From Lucifuga dentata (taxonomy: Eukaryota; Chordata; Actinopteri; Ophidiiformes; Bythitidae), in contig VXCM01002021.1 of NCBI GenBank assembly GCA_014773175.1, forward strand, positions 1-64,000: a stretch of DNA of 64,000 nucleotides, read 5' to 3'. This document shows, in pieces, positions 39,399 through 49,400 of this stretch (position 1 is the stretch's first letter; every line of letters begins with the position of its first letter). Under the pieces are notes generated by a model. It saw nothing but the letters and a program-made list of their open reading frames with translations, did no database searches and was not told the DNA's origin. Both the position numbers and the translations under genes were made by a program.

Positions 39399-40625
39399 CT
39401 ATAGAGATAGATACACACACACACATGTAAACATGCAAATATACACATTTACACTATTTTAAATTCAAAGCAAATACACTGATGCTATAATCGGCAATGT
39501 GCATCACCCTTATCAGACACTCATACATACATTCACAGCGCATGTGTCCACTTATTGCATAAGCTTTTGAATACATGCATACAAATCTGTTGACGTCATT
39601 CCAAGAGAGAATACAAATGAAGGTGCAGTTAAGAGATAACCAGTAGATTTAGCAGTCACATATCAACTCACTCATAAAATGCTGCCTGCGATACACATCA
39701 TGTCTGCATGTCTGTGTATTCACAAAAAAAGTGACTAAGAAAAACTCCCTCCACAGCATATGCATATGATGAATACATGCGTCAAAATGAAGCTGATGTC
39801 CAGTGCATAATTCACTGTTTCAAGCCTTGTTTGTGTCCAGAATGGCCTTTGACCCCATATACAACTCTATGACCCCACATACGCCCCACTGTTCACTGAG
39901 GGTTTGACCTGTGTGCTGCACTAGCTCCATGTCTTTAAATTAAAAAGACACTTACGTTAAAGTGTGAATGACGGCAAGACACATTAGTAAATAAAGTAAC
40001 ATAAGTAAAGTTTAAAAGCCTTTTAAAAAGTATTTTAGAAATACATTTTTATAGCACATCATCATATAAATGTAAATGACTCCAGTCTCCTCTCCGTCCT
40101 CACTCTGTTGATGCTCAGTCCTCCTAATAACTCCTTCCACTCAAACGTTTTGGTTGGAATTGCGTCCACTCAACACTCTCTAATCCAATACCACTCATGC
40201 TTTGCAAATGCCTTTGTAGCTGACAAAATACACTTGGAACGTAAAGGCCAAAAGCTGAGTGTGTATGTGTGGGAGTAGCAGGTGGTGGTGGTGGTCAGGG
40301 AACAGAATGATAGAGAGTGAGAGAGTGAGGGAAGAAACTGAGGCTTGACTGAGCAAGAGTTTCAAAAAGAAAATGGAGGGAGAGAGAAATACCACCAAGA
40401 CAAATGAAGGTGTTGGATGGCACATTTTCAGTCAGGTTGTTGGTGAAGCAGAAGAATAAGAAGAGGAAAGGATAGGAGGGTGTGTATCTGCATAAAGAAT
40501 GATTTGATATACATCCTTCAGTTAGATAAATGTATGTGTATACACATTATTGTATGAATCACCGAAGGAAGTGTGTAGAGATTTGCTCTACAACATAGTC
40601 AATATATAGCCAATATCGCCACACA

Positions 40626-41986
40626 GAGCCTTGGGGTCAGAGGACGCAGGGTCAACTGAATTGTTTCCTGTTTTAAGTAGTTCTGTTCTTCATATTATTA
40701 ATATGTCACTTTCCGTGGGGTCTGTGCCTTCAGCCTTCAAAACTGCCATTGTTAAACCGCTGCTTAAAAAACAAAATACTGACCCACAAATTTTATACAA
40801 TTACAGGCCAATCTCAAATCTTCCTTTTATGTCGAAACTACTTGAAAGGGCTGTCGCTAACCAAATTACTGNNNNNNNNNNNNNNNNNNNNNNNNNNNNN
40901 NNNNNNNNNNNNNNNNNNNNNNNNNNNNNNNNNNNNNNNNNNNNNNNNNNNNNNNNNNNNNNNNNNNNNNNNNNNNNNNNNNNNNNNNNNNNNNNNNNNN
41001 NNNNNNNNNNNNNNNNNNNNNNNNNNNNNNNNNNNNNNNNNNNNNNNNNNNNNNNNNNNNNNNNNNNNNNNNNNNNNNNNNNNNNNNNNNNNNNNNNNNN
41101 NNNNNNNNNNNNNNNNNNNNNNNNNNNNNNNNNNNNNNNNNNNNNNNNNNNNNNNNNNNNNNNNNNNNNNNNNNNNNNNNNNNNNNNNNNNNNNNNNNNN
41201 NNNNNNNNNNNNNNNNNNNNNNNNNNNNNNNNNNNNNNNNNNNNNNNNNNNNNNNNNNNNNNNNNNNNNNNNNNNNNNNNNNNNNNNNNNNNNNNNNNNN
41301 NNNNNNNNNNNNNNNNNNNNNNNNNNNNNNNNNNNNNNNNNNNNNNNNNNNNNNNNNNNNNNNNNNNNNNNNNNNNNNNNNNNNNNNNNNNNNNNNNNNN
41401 NNNNNNNNNNNNNNNNNNNNNNNNNNNNNNNNNNNNNNNNNNNNNNNNNNNNNNNNNNNNNNNNNNNNNNNNNNNNNNNNNNNNNNNNNNNNNNNNNNNN
41501 NNNNNNNNNNNNNNNNNNNNNNNNNNNNNNNNNNNNNNNNNNNNNNNNNNNNNNNNNNNNNNNNNNNNNNNNNNNNNNNNNNNNNNNNNNNNNNNNNNNN
41601 NNNNNNNNNNNNNNNNNNNNNNNNNNNNNNNNNNNNNNNNNNNNNNNNNNNNNNNNNNNNNNNNNNNNNNNNNNNNNNNNNNNNNNNNNGTGCCCCTTAT
41701 CTCTGGAATACACTACCACTACATGTTAAAGAAGCAAGCTCAGTTGAAAATTTTAAATCAAGGTTGAAAACCCACCTCTATTTATTATATTACAGCCTAC
41801 CTTAGATTATTACTTTTTCAAGCATCCTTTTAACTTTGCTCTTTTAATGTTCTTGTTTTTACTGTAACTTTGCTTTGATGATCTTTTTAATGTCCCTACT
41901 TTTTACCTTTACTGTAAAGTGTATCGGGACCATGATGCATGGTGATTTTGCACTTTAAATAAATTGATTGATTGATTGATTGATTG
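40626..41986 (+). mobile_element. L2-type LINE, interrupted by the assembly gap
   Basis: The left part encodes VLHIINMSLSVGSVPSAFKT, then AIVKPLLKK and YRPISNLPFMSKLLERAVAN, the start of the L2 reverse transcriptase. The right part, after the gap, encodes LWNTLPLHVKEASSVENFKS, then RLKTHLYLLYYSLP and stop, the standard end of L2 ORF2. It is followed by a 3' UTR ending in (ATTG)n at about 41957-41986. The missing middle is the 818-bp N run. The element is antisense to aasdhppt in intron 6. Confidence 0.85.
40872..41689. other. Assembly gap (818 N)
   Basis: A continuous run of N inside the L2 element. Frames reported across it consist of unknown residues and mean nothing. A complete L2 RT between the visible flanks would need roughly this much sequence or more, so the gap probably contains only LINE sequence. 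Confidence 0.98.
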
Positions 41987-42212
41987 AACTGTAGCGCTGC
42001 TGGCCTCATCTCTATGTTAATACTTTGTGTGTGTGTGTGTGTGTATTTGTAAAATCCTAGATATAAATTCCTTTCTAATTGATCTGTCCTTTTCTTGTCA
42101 CGACAATCATTCATATAAAGTCAAGGTCCAATGACCAATAAAGGTCAACTTTATTGGTCTCCAAGGAGAAATTTGGCTCACAGGCATCAAGGTTGATGTA
42201 CATCTTTCTGTT

Positions 42213-42760
42213 CTTAAAGAACCATACCAGTGATTTTGCATATTTGAGCCCAATAAATACTACCCACATACACATTACATTATTGCTAACCATTTTCCAA
42301 AACATTTAGGTTTCTGGTTATTTTACCAAATCCCCTATTCTTTCAAAACCAAATTCCGTGCCTGCTAAAATGTATGTACAATTGTAGAAGGTATGGCCCT
42401 TTTAATTTCTCGGTAAAAGCCGTGTTCTCCTGGGACTATAATCCCTGATGGAGACATACAATTTCTCCTGTGTAGCTCTGTGTTGGATTGGTAAAATTAA
42501 GTAACAGTGGCAAAAAAGTAATGGACATTTGGCTCGTGATGGCTTATGTATCTCAAGCATGTTTCAAGTCTCTGTCAGTTCATTTTTAGTAGCGTACTGG
42601 AATAAAATGAAACCAATGGCAGTCTGGAAGTAGCAAAAACAATTCTAATATTTGCGGCTCCAGTAGTATGTTTTGGAAATTGTTTATCAGTAACGTAATG
42701 TGTATGCAGGTTGTATTTATTGGGCTCAAACATGCAAAACCATTATGAAGTGTCCACTTA
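42213..42760. mobile_element. MITE with long inverted repeats, copy 2
   Basis: The left arm taaagaaccataccagtga, then ttgagcccaataaata, is inverted on the right as tatttattgggctcaaacat, then tgtccacttaa. The interior contains the atggagacatacaattt and gtagcgtactggaataaaat blocks that occur reversed in copy 1. It lies within aasdhppt intron 6. One arm of the same family is also present alone near 8800-8880. Confidence 0.8.
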
Positions 42761-43884
42761 ACCAGCTTCACTGAGGTGCAAATGCAGTCTGAAATAGCTG
42801 TACATTTTTTTTTTTTACATTTTTATCTTTAGCACACCATTAAACGTAAAGCATTATCATTTTTTAAATCAAAACATTCATCATCCTGCATCTCTTCTTC
42901 CTTTGTACTCTCACAGATCCTACAGGCTGCATGTTGGTGGTGTTACTTCACTTTGACCTACAAAGTATTGCTGAAATCAGGCATGATGCATTATCATCTA
43001 ACTGTGATCAATATGAGTGAGCTGTTATTCCCTGGCCTGAAAACACAAACAATAAAACAGCAGCAGGATTCCCCAAAGCCAGAAAACACTTAGTGATTAC
43101 TTGTCAATCTCTCTCTTACTGGGGTGAAGGAGAGGAGAGGAGAGGAGAGGAGAAAAGCAAAGGCAGAATCAGGGTTTCAAACCACTGGGAAGCTCTTATA
43201 GGGTATGGAGGAAAGCTGGAGAAGATGGGGGGGGGGACTAAAATGAGAGAAAACTAGGAAGGGAAAAAGGAAAAGGTGGAGATGGTAGGAAGTGAGACAG
43301 GAATCTAGGAAACTAAATCCTCAAAGGCAGAAGTGTGGATGAAAGGAGAGAATTATGGAAAAAAGATGAAAAGGGAAACAAGAAGAATGGGATGGATAGA
43401 GGCAGAGGAGTAATGCAGCATCACGTCGACAGCAAGATGCACTCTTCTGATGTCTTGTCTTGGTGTTAGGAAGGCTGGAGTGCTTCTTGAAAGCCCCCCT
43501 ATCATAATCTGTTGTGTGTATTTCTCTGTAAGACCACCTCTGATTTGCCCTGCAGATGCTTTCATGCTGGACCCCACAGCTGAGCTTCCACTCCTTTGAA
43601 CCACTGCTTTTAAGCTCAAGACTGCTTCAAACTGGTTCCATATACAGTGTATAACAATTTAAAAAAAAAATACACCACAAGACCTAGAATGCCAAACTAC
43701 TAACTTCTTTTACAGTAAAATACAACTTTGCATTTTATAAGAACAGATTTTTCTACAAAAGCTGTTGCTGTTATAAAAACTCAAAGTTAAACATTTTAAG
43801 GGTCATGCAAGTAATATAAAACCTGAGCAGAAACAAACTGAGATATTAGATTCAAAAACACAAATAAACCCATACTATCTATAA

Positions 43885-44335
43885 CAGGGGTACTCAAATA
43901 CAAATCTTAAAGGTCCACAAAGAAAATTTTCAATAACACAAAGGTCCGTTTATTAAGGTTGGATTGGGATCCTAATTTTTACCGGGAATTTAAGGTAGTG
44001 GTGGTGGGGTGGGGAGGTGCTGCTGCGGTACCAACTGTCAATCTGCGCTGTCACTCTCAATGAGCCCAACGCTGTGTCAACCGTCACTGTTGTCATGGAG
44101 ATGACGGGACACTGAATGTGACCGGACCAACCATTCTCACACAGATAGTGGAGCAGTCGGACATTCGGTTTGCTTTCTCCGTTGCAGAGAAAATGGAGAA
44201 TTTTGACTCATTGTGTCGCAACGATGTCTCGCAGATAACACAAATAATACTTATGAAAAGTATAATTTGCTCAGAGTCCAGAGACAGTTGTGGTTCAGTC
44301 CAGATCTGGACTGGAGTCTGGACTTTGAGAATGAC
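43885..44335. mobile_element. hAT-like non-autonomous element
   Basis: It begins caggggtactcaaatac and ends gactttgagaatgactg, which reversed is cagtcattctcaaagtc, an imperfect hAT-type terminal pair. The 8 bp to the left (atctataa) fit the known hAT target preference nTnTAnAn. A clear right-hand duplicate is not seen, so the right limit is approximate. It lies in aasdhppt intron 6. Confidence 0.55.
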
Positions 44336-44710
44336 TGCTTTAAGGACATAATATGATGGTAGGAAAGAATACGTTTTCCAGTCTGGCAGTAGATACAGTA
44401 CTGTAAGTAGTCGAAAACATTTCACAACGCTGTTACAAACAGGTTGCAAGATGATGATGACACAAGTGACAAAACATTTTAACAAACGTTTTCTAAGCAT
44501 GGGAAGCAGTATGTGGTGAACTGTTTTCCCTGTAACCTGCTTAAAATCTGTTTTAGCGATGTGTGCAAGTCTACATACCATTTTCACTGAATCTGTTTTT
44601 AGCCTGTCCTTCAATTTATCATTTGTGGACATGCACAAAAAAAAAAAAGAANAAAAAAAAAAAAGAAAAAAAAAGTGATATCTTCCCTGCTCATACTTCA
44701 TGTAACTCAC

Positions 44711-44872
44711 TTCAAATATCCACTCCTCCTCTTCTTCTTCATCCAGGTACATCTTGGTCTGGTGTAGAGGGTGGTCTTGTGTGAGGGGCTCAGGTGACAG
44801 GTGAAACTCAACCCTCTGCAGGTTGAAGCCCAGCCCCGTGCCGATGGCTTTGATGAAGCTCTCCTTCAGGGC
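44711..44872 (-). CDS. aasdhppt: aasdhppt exon 5 with catalytic Glu/Lys motif
   Basis: This 162-nt, phase-0 exon starts ALKESFIKAIGTGLGFNLQR and ends YLDEEEEEEWIFE. ALKESFIKAIG, preceded by the W of exon 4, is the W-x-x-K-E-x-x-x-K signature of Sfp-type phosphopantetheinyl transferases. The Glu (residue 183 here, equivalent to human Glu181) binds Mg2+, and the Lys (187, equivalent to Lys185) is catalytic. The acceptor is ttccaag and the donor gtgagt. The run of six glutamates is longer than in the human protein. Confidence 0.95.
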
Positions 44873-45506
44873 CTTGGAAAGGGAGGAAACCTAATCAGCT
44901 CAGTGCAATAGGTGTGTAGAGACAATGATGATAGTTTGAACAGGAAAAGCTTTTCCGTCAAAATAATAATCCCTAAAAAGTTCAGGAGCACAATAGCTGA
45001 GAATCCATGCACACACACATACCAGTGTGTGTGTGTGTGTGTGTGTGTGCTCGTGTGCGCAAATGTGTGTATGTAAGTGACAATACACATGGATCCAGCC
45101 AAAGCTCTCCTCAACAGCCAATGAGCCACAATAACAGTATTACAAGGCTAATCGCTATGGCAACCATCGAGCTCTGCCATTAGTCAACAGTGTTGTGATG
45201 ATATGAGAGCTTGACGTCTCTGTGCCACCCTCTCACTCTCACAACAGCTTTACTTAGTACCACCACCAATGCTGTCCCCATCCATCTGTGTGTGTGCGTG
45301 TATTTATGTGTGTCTGCAAGAAGGAAAGTGCAGACAGAAAAAAACAAAAAGAGAGAAAGGGAGAAAAAAAGGAAAAAAAAACAGTTTGAAGGTGAAATAT
45401 GTGACACAGAGTAAGATGGAACACTGAAAAACAAAGCTTATAAAAGGAAGAAAAGACAGAATTGGGGGAAAATGAAGCAAAATGTAGAAATGGGCATCTG
45501 TCTCAG

Positions 45507-45537
45507 CAGACATTTGCAATAACATTGCAAATGTCTG
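45507..45537. repeat. 13-bp perfect hairpin, 5-nt loop
   Basis: cagacatttgcaa, then taaca, then ttgcaaatgtctg. It is located in aasdhppt intron 4 between two repeat-rich stretches. No known RNA class is recognised. Confidence 0.75.
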
Positions 45538-45650
45538 TTTTCTCCCTGTTTCCTTCACACACACACACACACACACACAGACACACACACTGCTTGCGGC
45601 TCCAGCAGAGATGCAGTGTGACGACAGGGTAGTGTGGTTGCCATGGTTAC

Positions 45651-45772
45651 CCAGTGGCGGTAGAACGTGGCGAGCTGCTGGTACTCAGAGTCGGCTGACT
45701 GGATGGCGCTCCACTCATATTCTGTAAACTGACGAGTCATGATGCGGAAAAACTCAGGCACAGAGCTGCTAC
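45651..45772 (-). CDS. aasdhppt: aasdhppt exon 4
   Basis: This 122-nt exon completes a split Gly codon (G|GT), then reads SSSVPEFFRIMTRQFTEYEW and ends QLATFYRHW. This matches the conserved SIPEFFHIM and MFYRNW segments of the human enzyme. The acceptor is tctctag and the donor gtaacc. The frame stays open past the donor into intron, giving a longer apparent ORF that should not be taken as protein. Confidence 0.94.
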
Positions 45773-46004
45773 CTAGAGAGAAAAGAAGGAAGAAGGGATA
45801 AAGAGATGGAGGAATGACAGGAAAGAGGTGTGAGGGCAGAAGAGAAGGAGGTGAGAGGATAAAGATGGAGTTGGAGAGAAGGGGAGAGGCAGAAGGGGAG
45901 AGGCAGAAGGGAGACGAAGGGAAAGCAAAACAACATGAGAGATGGAGGGAGGTTAGGATATAAAAAGAAAAAGCAACACACTCCAATGATTATACTGTAT
46001 TTTC

Positions 46005-46009
<5 letters not shown>

Positions 46010-46054
<45 letters not shown>

Positions 46055-46062
46055 TCGCTCAC
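46010..46062. repeat. (CT)n microsatellite in aasdhppt intron 3
   Basis: A CT run with single interruptions, followed by (CTCA)n. It lies about 240 bp upstream of exon 4 in the sense of transcription and is not at a splice site. Confidence 0.9.
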
Positions 46063-46974
46063 TCACTCACTCATGGAAGCCTCAGACATGTACATCTGCT
46101 AGACAACAGCAACACCTTGTGTTCCACATGGGAAATCTCAATGAAATATACATGCTAGAGACACGGTGTAACGTCTAACACTGTGTGCTGCTTCCAGCTT
46201 CTAAATGTGAGTTTGCTGCTTTGCAACATTTCATATCTTTGTGAACTGAATCATTTTGGGTTTTTAGCTACTATTCAGACAAAATAAATGATTTGAAGAT
46301 GTCACCTTTGACTTTGAAAACTTGAAATGGGCATTTGTCATCTACTTTTGATGTTTTACACAGTAAATGATTCATTTCTGATATTTGGGTTTGGTTAGGT
46401 TTGTAACATAGAAGTGTGTCTTTTTTTTTGTGTCCCAAATTTAACTTTTCTAAGTTTAGCAGCCAAACATTCTTTTTTGTTCTGGTCAGTCGTGTAGCAT
46501 GTTGAACCCTTAGCTGAGTTGGATTTTATATAAATGGAGCCACTGTGTTGTCTATGGAAGAGCCAGTAATAGAGGTGAAGTGTTTATGAAAATGTAAAAG
46601 ATAAAGTGAGAGCTTTAGCTAACAACATTCTACCATTCTGATCCCATCTTTCTATTTTCATTCTACAACTGACTTCACTTTCATTGCATTTTTTAATTTG
46701 CAGTGATTCTTTCCTCCATCCTTTTCATCAGATAATATTGCTGTATGAGATTTTCAATCTCATAAATCACCAGGCTTCTTTTTGCATGAAACAGAAGATG
46801 TGTTACTTCTGTTAGAAGATTTTTTTTTTTTTTTTTTCNTTTTTTTTTTTTTTTTTTACCATACCGTAGTTTATGAGGAATGGCCTGTTCATGCTGGCCA
46901 TTTGTATTTATGTGCGCCTGTTCATTTGGCTCGAAGAAGTAAATATCATTTTACTCTTGAATTATGCTGATTTC

Positions 46975-47220
46975 TCTGTGCCTGAATACACGTATCATTC
47001 ATCATTCCTTCCATCATTCCTTACAACACATTACTTACAACATAAGTTCTACAACCATCGGACTCTATGCGCTACATTAATGCACGTCCTTTGTATACTG
47101 TATATTTTTCTTGTATATTTGTATATATCTTATATATTTTTTCTTGTTGAGAGCACCAAGCACCAGAGCAAATTCCTCATATGTGAAAACCTACTTGGCA
47201 ATAAGTCTGACTCTGATTAA
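46975..47220 (+). mobile_element. LINE-derived 3' tail
   Basis: The block gagcaccaagcaccagagc, then aaattcctcatatgtgaaaa and tacttggcaataagtctgac, is a familiar 3' end of teleost non-LTR retrotransposons, finishing in a short (TCTGAT)-type repeat. No coding part remains. It is inserted in aasdhppt intron 3. Confidence 0.45.
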
Positions 47221-47390
47221 ACTGATGAATTCACCCTAGAAGGGAAACCTTATGTATGTGTCAGCAACTGTACAAAATATTGAGTGTGTCGACCACTGTG
47301 ACTTCAGTACTGCTGAAATATACCTAGATTCCAATGTACCTGTAAATAGTAGGTAATATTAGTGTATCTTAATTAAACCTCTGTATTTAC

Positions 47391-47520
47391 CTGGCATAGT
47401 GGTCTTCATGACATCCACACCAACTTGCATCCCCTGCTGTGCAGCGAGCACGGCATAGTCTCCCTGGTGGGAGAGGTTGAAACTCCACTCCCACGGAACA
47501 CGGCCTGAATCTGGACTGAT
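47391..47520 (-). CDS. aasdhppt: aasdhppt exon 3 with Mg-binding Asp
   Basis: This 130-nt exon encodes ISPDSGRVPWEWSFNLSHQG, then DYAVLAAQQGMQVGVDVMK and TTMPG (Gly split). SFNLSHQGDYAVLA and GVDVMK are the core Sfp-family motifs. The Asp of GVD (residue 131, human Asp129) is a Mg2+/CoA-pyrophosphate ligand. The donor is gtaaat. The acceptor reads cagcag, a tandem NAGNAG site, so use of the first AG would add one Gln. Confidence 0.95.
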
Positions 47521-47638
47521 CTGCTGACAGATGGAAGGACTGAAGCATCTCCTTTATACTATTGCTTTTGGTTAGATAATTCAGCTCAATGAGGTGAACT
47601 GCTTGAATATGTAATGCTGAATGTATTCACTATTGAAC

Positions 47639-47752
47639 CTGCAGTGGTGCAGCAAGGTAAGGCTTTCCTCTTGGAGAACGCTCCAGTCGGATGTCTGACC
47701 ATGGAACCCCCATCTTCTCACACAGAAACTTCCTCAGCAACAACCTGCCAGC
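47639..47752 (-). CDS. aasdhppt: aasdhppt exon 2
   Basis: This 114-nt, phase-0 exon encodes AGRLLLRKFLCEKMGVPWSD and then IRLERSPRGKPYLAAPLQ, matching the human AGRLMIRKLV and RLQRTAKGKP. The GKP segment belongs to the CoA-binding region of the family. The donor is gttcaa, weaker than consensus. The acceptor CAG is immediately preceded by a (CT)n microsatellite of about 28 units, which serves as the polypyrimidine tract. Confidence 0.93.

Positions 47753-47754
<2 letters not shown>

Positions 47755-47811
<57 letters not shown>
47755..47811 (-). repeat. (CT)n tract at aasdhppt exon 2 acceptor
   Basis: On the coding (minus) strand about 28 CT units run directly into the CAG acceptor of exon 2. 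On the plus strand it reads (GA)n. No adenine occurs in it on the sense strand, so the branch point must lie above 47811, for example in the cacttcaaag just upstream. Confidence 0.9.
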
Positions 47812-47814
<3 letters not shown>

Positions 47815-48905
47815 TGAAGTGCAGAAAGAGATTACAGAGGGTAGTGCTTTGCATTCATCAAAGAAAATAAAACTCAGAGACTTTTTCTCCTAATTATGAC
47901 TTCAATGACTCATAAGTATGACAGAGCTATCACATAATTATAAGGGAAATTATCTCAATTACAGGACTTCTGGATGATCACCGTTAAGCAATCAGTCAAA
48001 ACACTGGTGATTATAGACTGATTGAAACTGTGCTGCTTTCAAACAGCAACCTAATTACTTGGACAATTGCTTTTTCTGTTTGGGACTGTGAAAAGGTACA
48101 CAAGATGTAAAATAAGTAAACTGCCAGAACAATCTAAAGAATACTGCAGTACATAGATATTTGAACATGTGAACATTACATCCATATCTAACTGCTAAAT
48201 GTGTAATTATGGAGTTGATTCCCCTTTGTGTACACTGAATTTGGATAGCTGCAGGAATTTGCATCCATTCAGCAGTAAGAGTCTTTAGTGAGATCAGGCA
48301 CTGATTTTGGGGGACGAGGCCCAGCTTTCAGTCAGACTTCAGTTCATCCCAATCAAGCTCTCCAAACCAAGCCAAACTCAGCAAACCATTTCTTTATGGA
48401 CCCTTTTTTTTCGCTGAAGGTCCTTCTAAGGAAATTGTCTTTCCCAAACCACTGCCACAACAATGGAAGCATACTATTGTATAAAACCTGATTATATGTT
48501 GCATGAATAATTCTCTTCATTACAACTGAGGAAAATCACCTGCAGAGACTTTAATTCGTCCTCCACCACTAAGTTAGGGAAACCATTAATTACAAGGCGT
48601 GTCCTCATACTTTCGACCGTGTAGATTAGAATGAGGTAAAGTGTGTGTGCATTGTGCATAAACAATTTCAATGATTTAAGATAATGCACAATGTTAAAAT
48701 ATTAACTACAATACAATATTCAGAGCCGATCAGCATTCAACAATGTCCCAAACCAAGCAGGAAAGACATACGAATTAAACCAATTACTGTCATGAGATAT
48801 TAATTGTGAAAAAAATGTCTTCCCTTTTTATATCTTTAGTGAGTTAAAATGGCTCTTCAGTTCGACAAGCACATGTATCATAGGACAGGTCGGGGCCAGG
48901 CTCAC

Positions 48906-49076
48906 CATGGCTGATTTAGCATCCTTGGCGAACACAAACTGTCCGATTCTGTGTTTTTCCTCCCGCTGAATGCAACGAGCAGCGAACAGCCAGTCAGACT
49001 TGCTCGGTGTCCACGATGCACAGCGAAAAGCCCAGCGAACAGAGCCCATATCCCCAACTCTGTCCGAGCCTCTCAT
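48906..49076 (-). CDS. aasdhppt: aasdhppt exon 1: 4'-phosphopantetheinyl transferase
   Basis: This is the N-terminal exon of L-aminoadipate-semialdehyde dehydrogenase phosphopantetheinyl transferase. The enzyme transfers 4'-phosphopantetheine from CoA to Ser of carrier domains in cytosolic fatty-acid synthase, mitochondrial acyl carrier protein, 10-formyl-THF dehydrogenase and AASDH. The 171-nt exon reads MRGSDRVGDMGSVRWAFRCA and ends FVFAKDAKSAM before a gtgagc donor. Human has VRWAF and FVFARDAKAAM at the same places. I chose the ATG at 49076, but the ATG ten codons in (MGSVRWAF) has at least as good a context and could be the true start. All seven exons join in frame to 310 codons, against about 309 in human, with the catalytic residues intact. 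No disruption was seen, and expression is expected to be ubiquitous. Confidence 0.93.
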
Positions 49077-49400
49077 CCCACCTGCTCCATTACTTCAGGT
49101 GAGTTAACAGCAAAGTGACAGGGCTAGCATGCTACCAAGAAGGTTCTATGACTTGACTTGACACGAAAACTCAATAAAGTTTCTAATCGTTTATATTTTT
49201 CACAAAACAGCACCGCAGCAGTAGCATGACAGTTTGGGAAAAGGCTGTAAAAAACAAACAAACAAAAAATATGAAGGTTGTGTGTACACTATGTTTACAT
49301 TTGGACGGGCAGCTGACATGCCGGAAAACTCAGCAGAGATACAGTATTGTCATTCGTGGGCGTCATGGAGGATTGACCAATAAGAGAGACGTAAACCGAG
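49077..49400 (-). promoter_or_regulatory. Putative aasdhppt promoter and 5' leader
   Basis: The region upstream of the start has moderate CpG content but no TATA box at a useful distance. It contains a CCAAT element (49377-49381 on the plus strand), an ETS-type ccggaa near 49321 and CRE-like gcgtca and gacgta cores at about 49360-49405. These are typical of TATA-less housekeeping promoters. A six-codon upstream ORF (ATG at 49090-49088) ends by overlapping the main start. The transcription start is not visible. Confidence 0.35.

Larger units (their letters stand above)
39399..44710 (-). other. aasdhppt intron 6 (5.3 kb, transposon-rich)
   Basis: This intron accounts for about half of the gene. 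It contains an L2 LINE in antisense orientation (40626-41986) with the 818-bp assembly gap, a complete MITE copy (42213-42760), and a hAT-like non-autonomous element (43885-44335). GT-AG sites on both sides join in frame (WIFE|ESLL), so the insertions do not by themselves break the gene. Confidence 0.85.

Noticed and set aside
43353..43619. Minus-strand 88-codon frame (LKAVVQRSGSSAVGS) in aasdhppt intron 6
   Set aside because: Tested as a possible extra aasdhppt exon. Exons 5 and 6 already join in frame at conserved residues, and this peptide has no counterpart in the human enzyme. Probably a repeat fragment.
44093..44710. Continuation of the aasdhppt exon 5 frame after WIFE
   Set aside because: A good gtgagt donor lies at WIFE. 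The extension runs into poly-T/N and a hAT-like element, and exon 6 supplies the conserved ESLLDADHHVAVAL.
45555..45650. Extension of aasdhppt exon 4 frame past TFYRHW
   Set aside because: A gtaacc donor follows TGG, and the next conserved residues (ALKES) are in exon 5 at 44872. The extension enters a (CA)n repeat.
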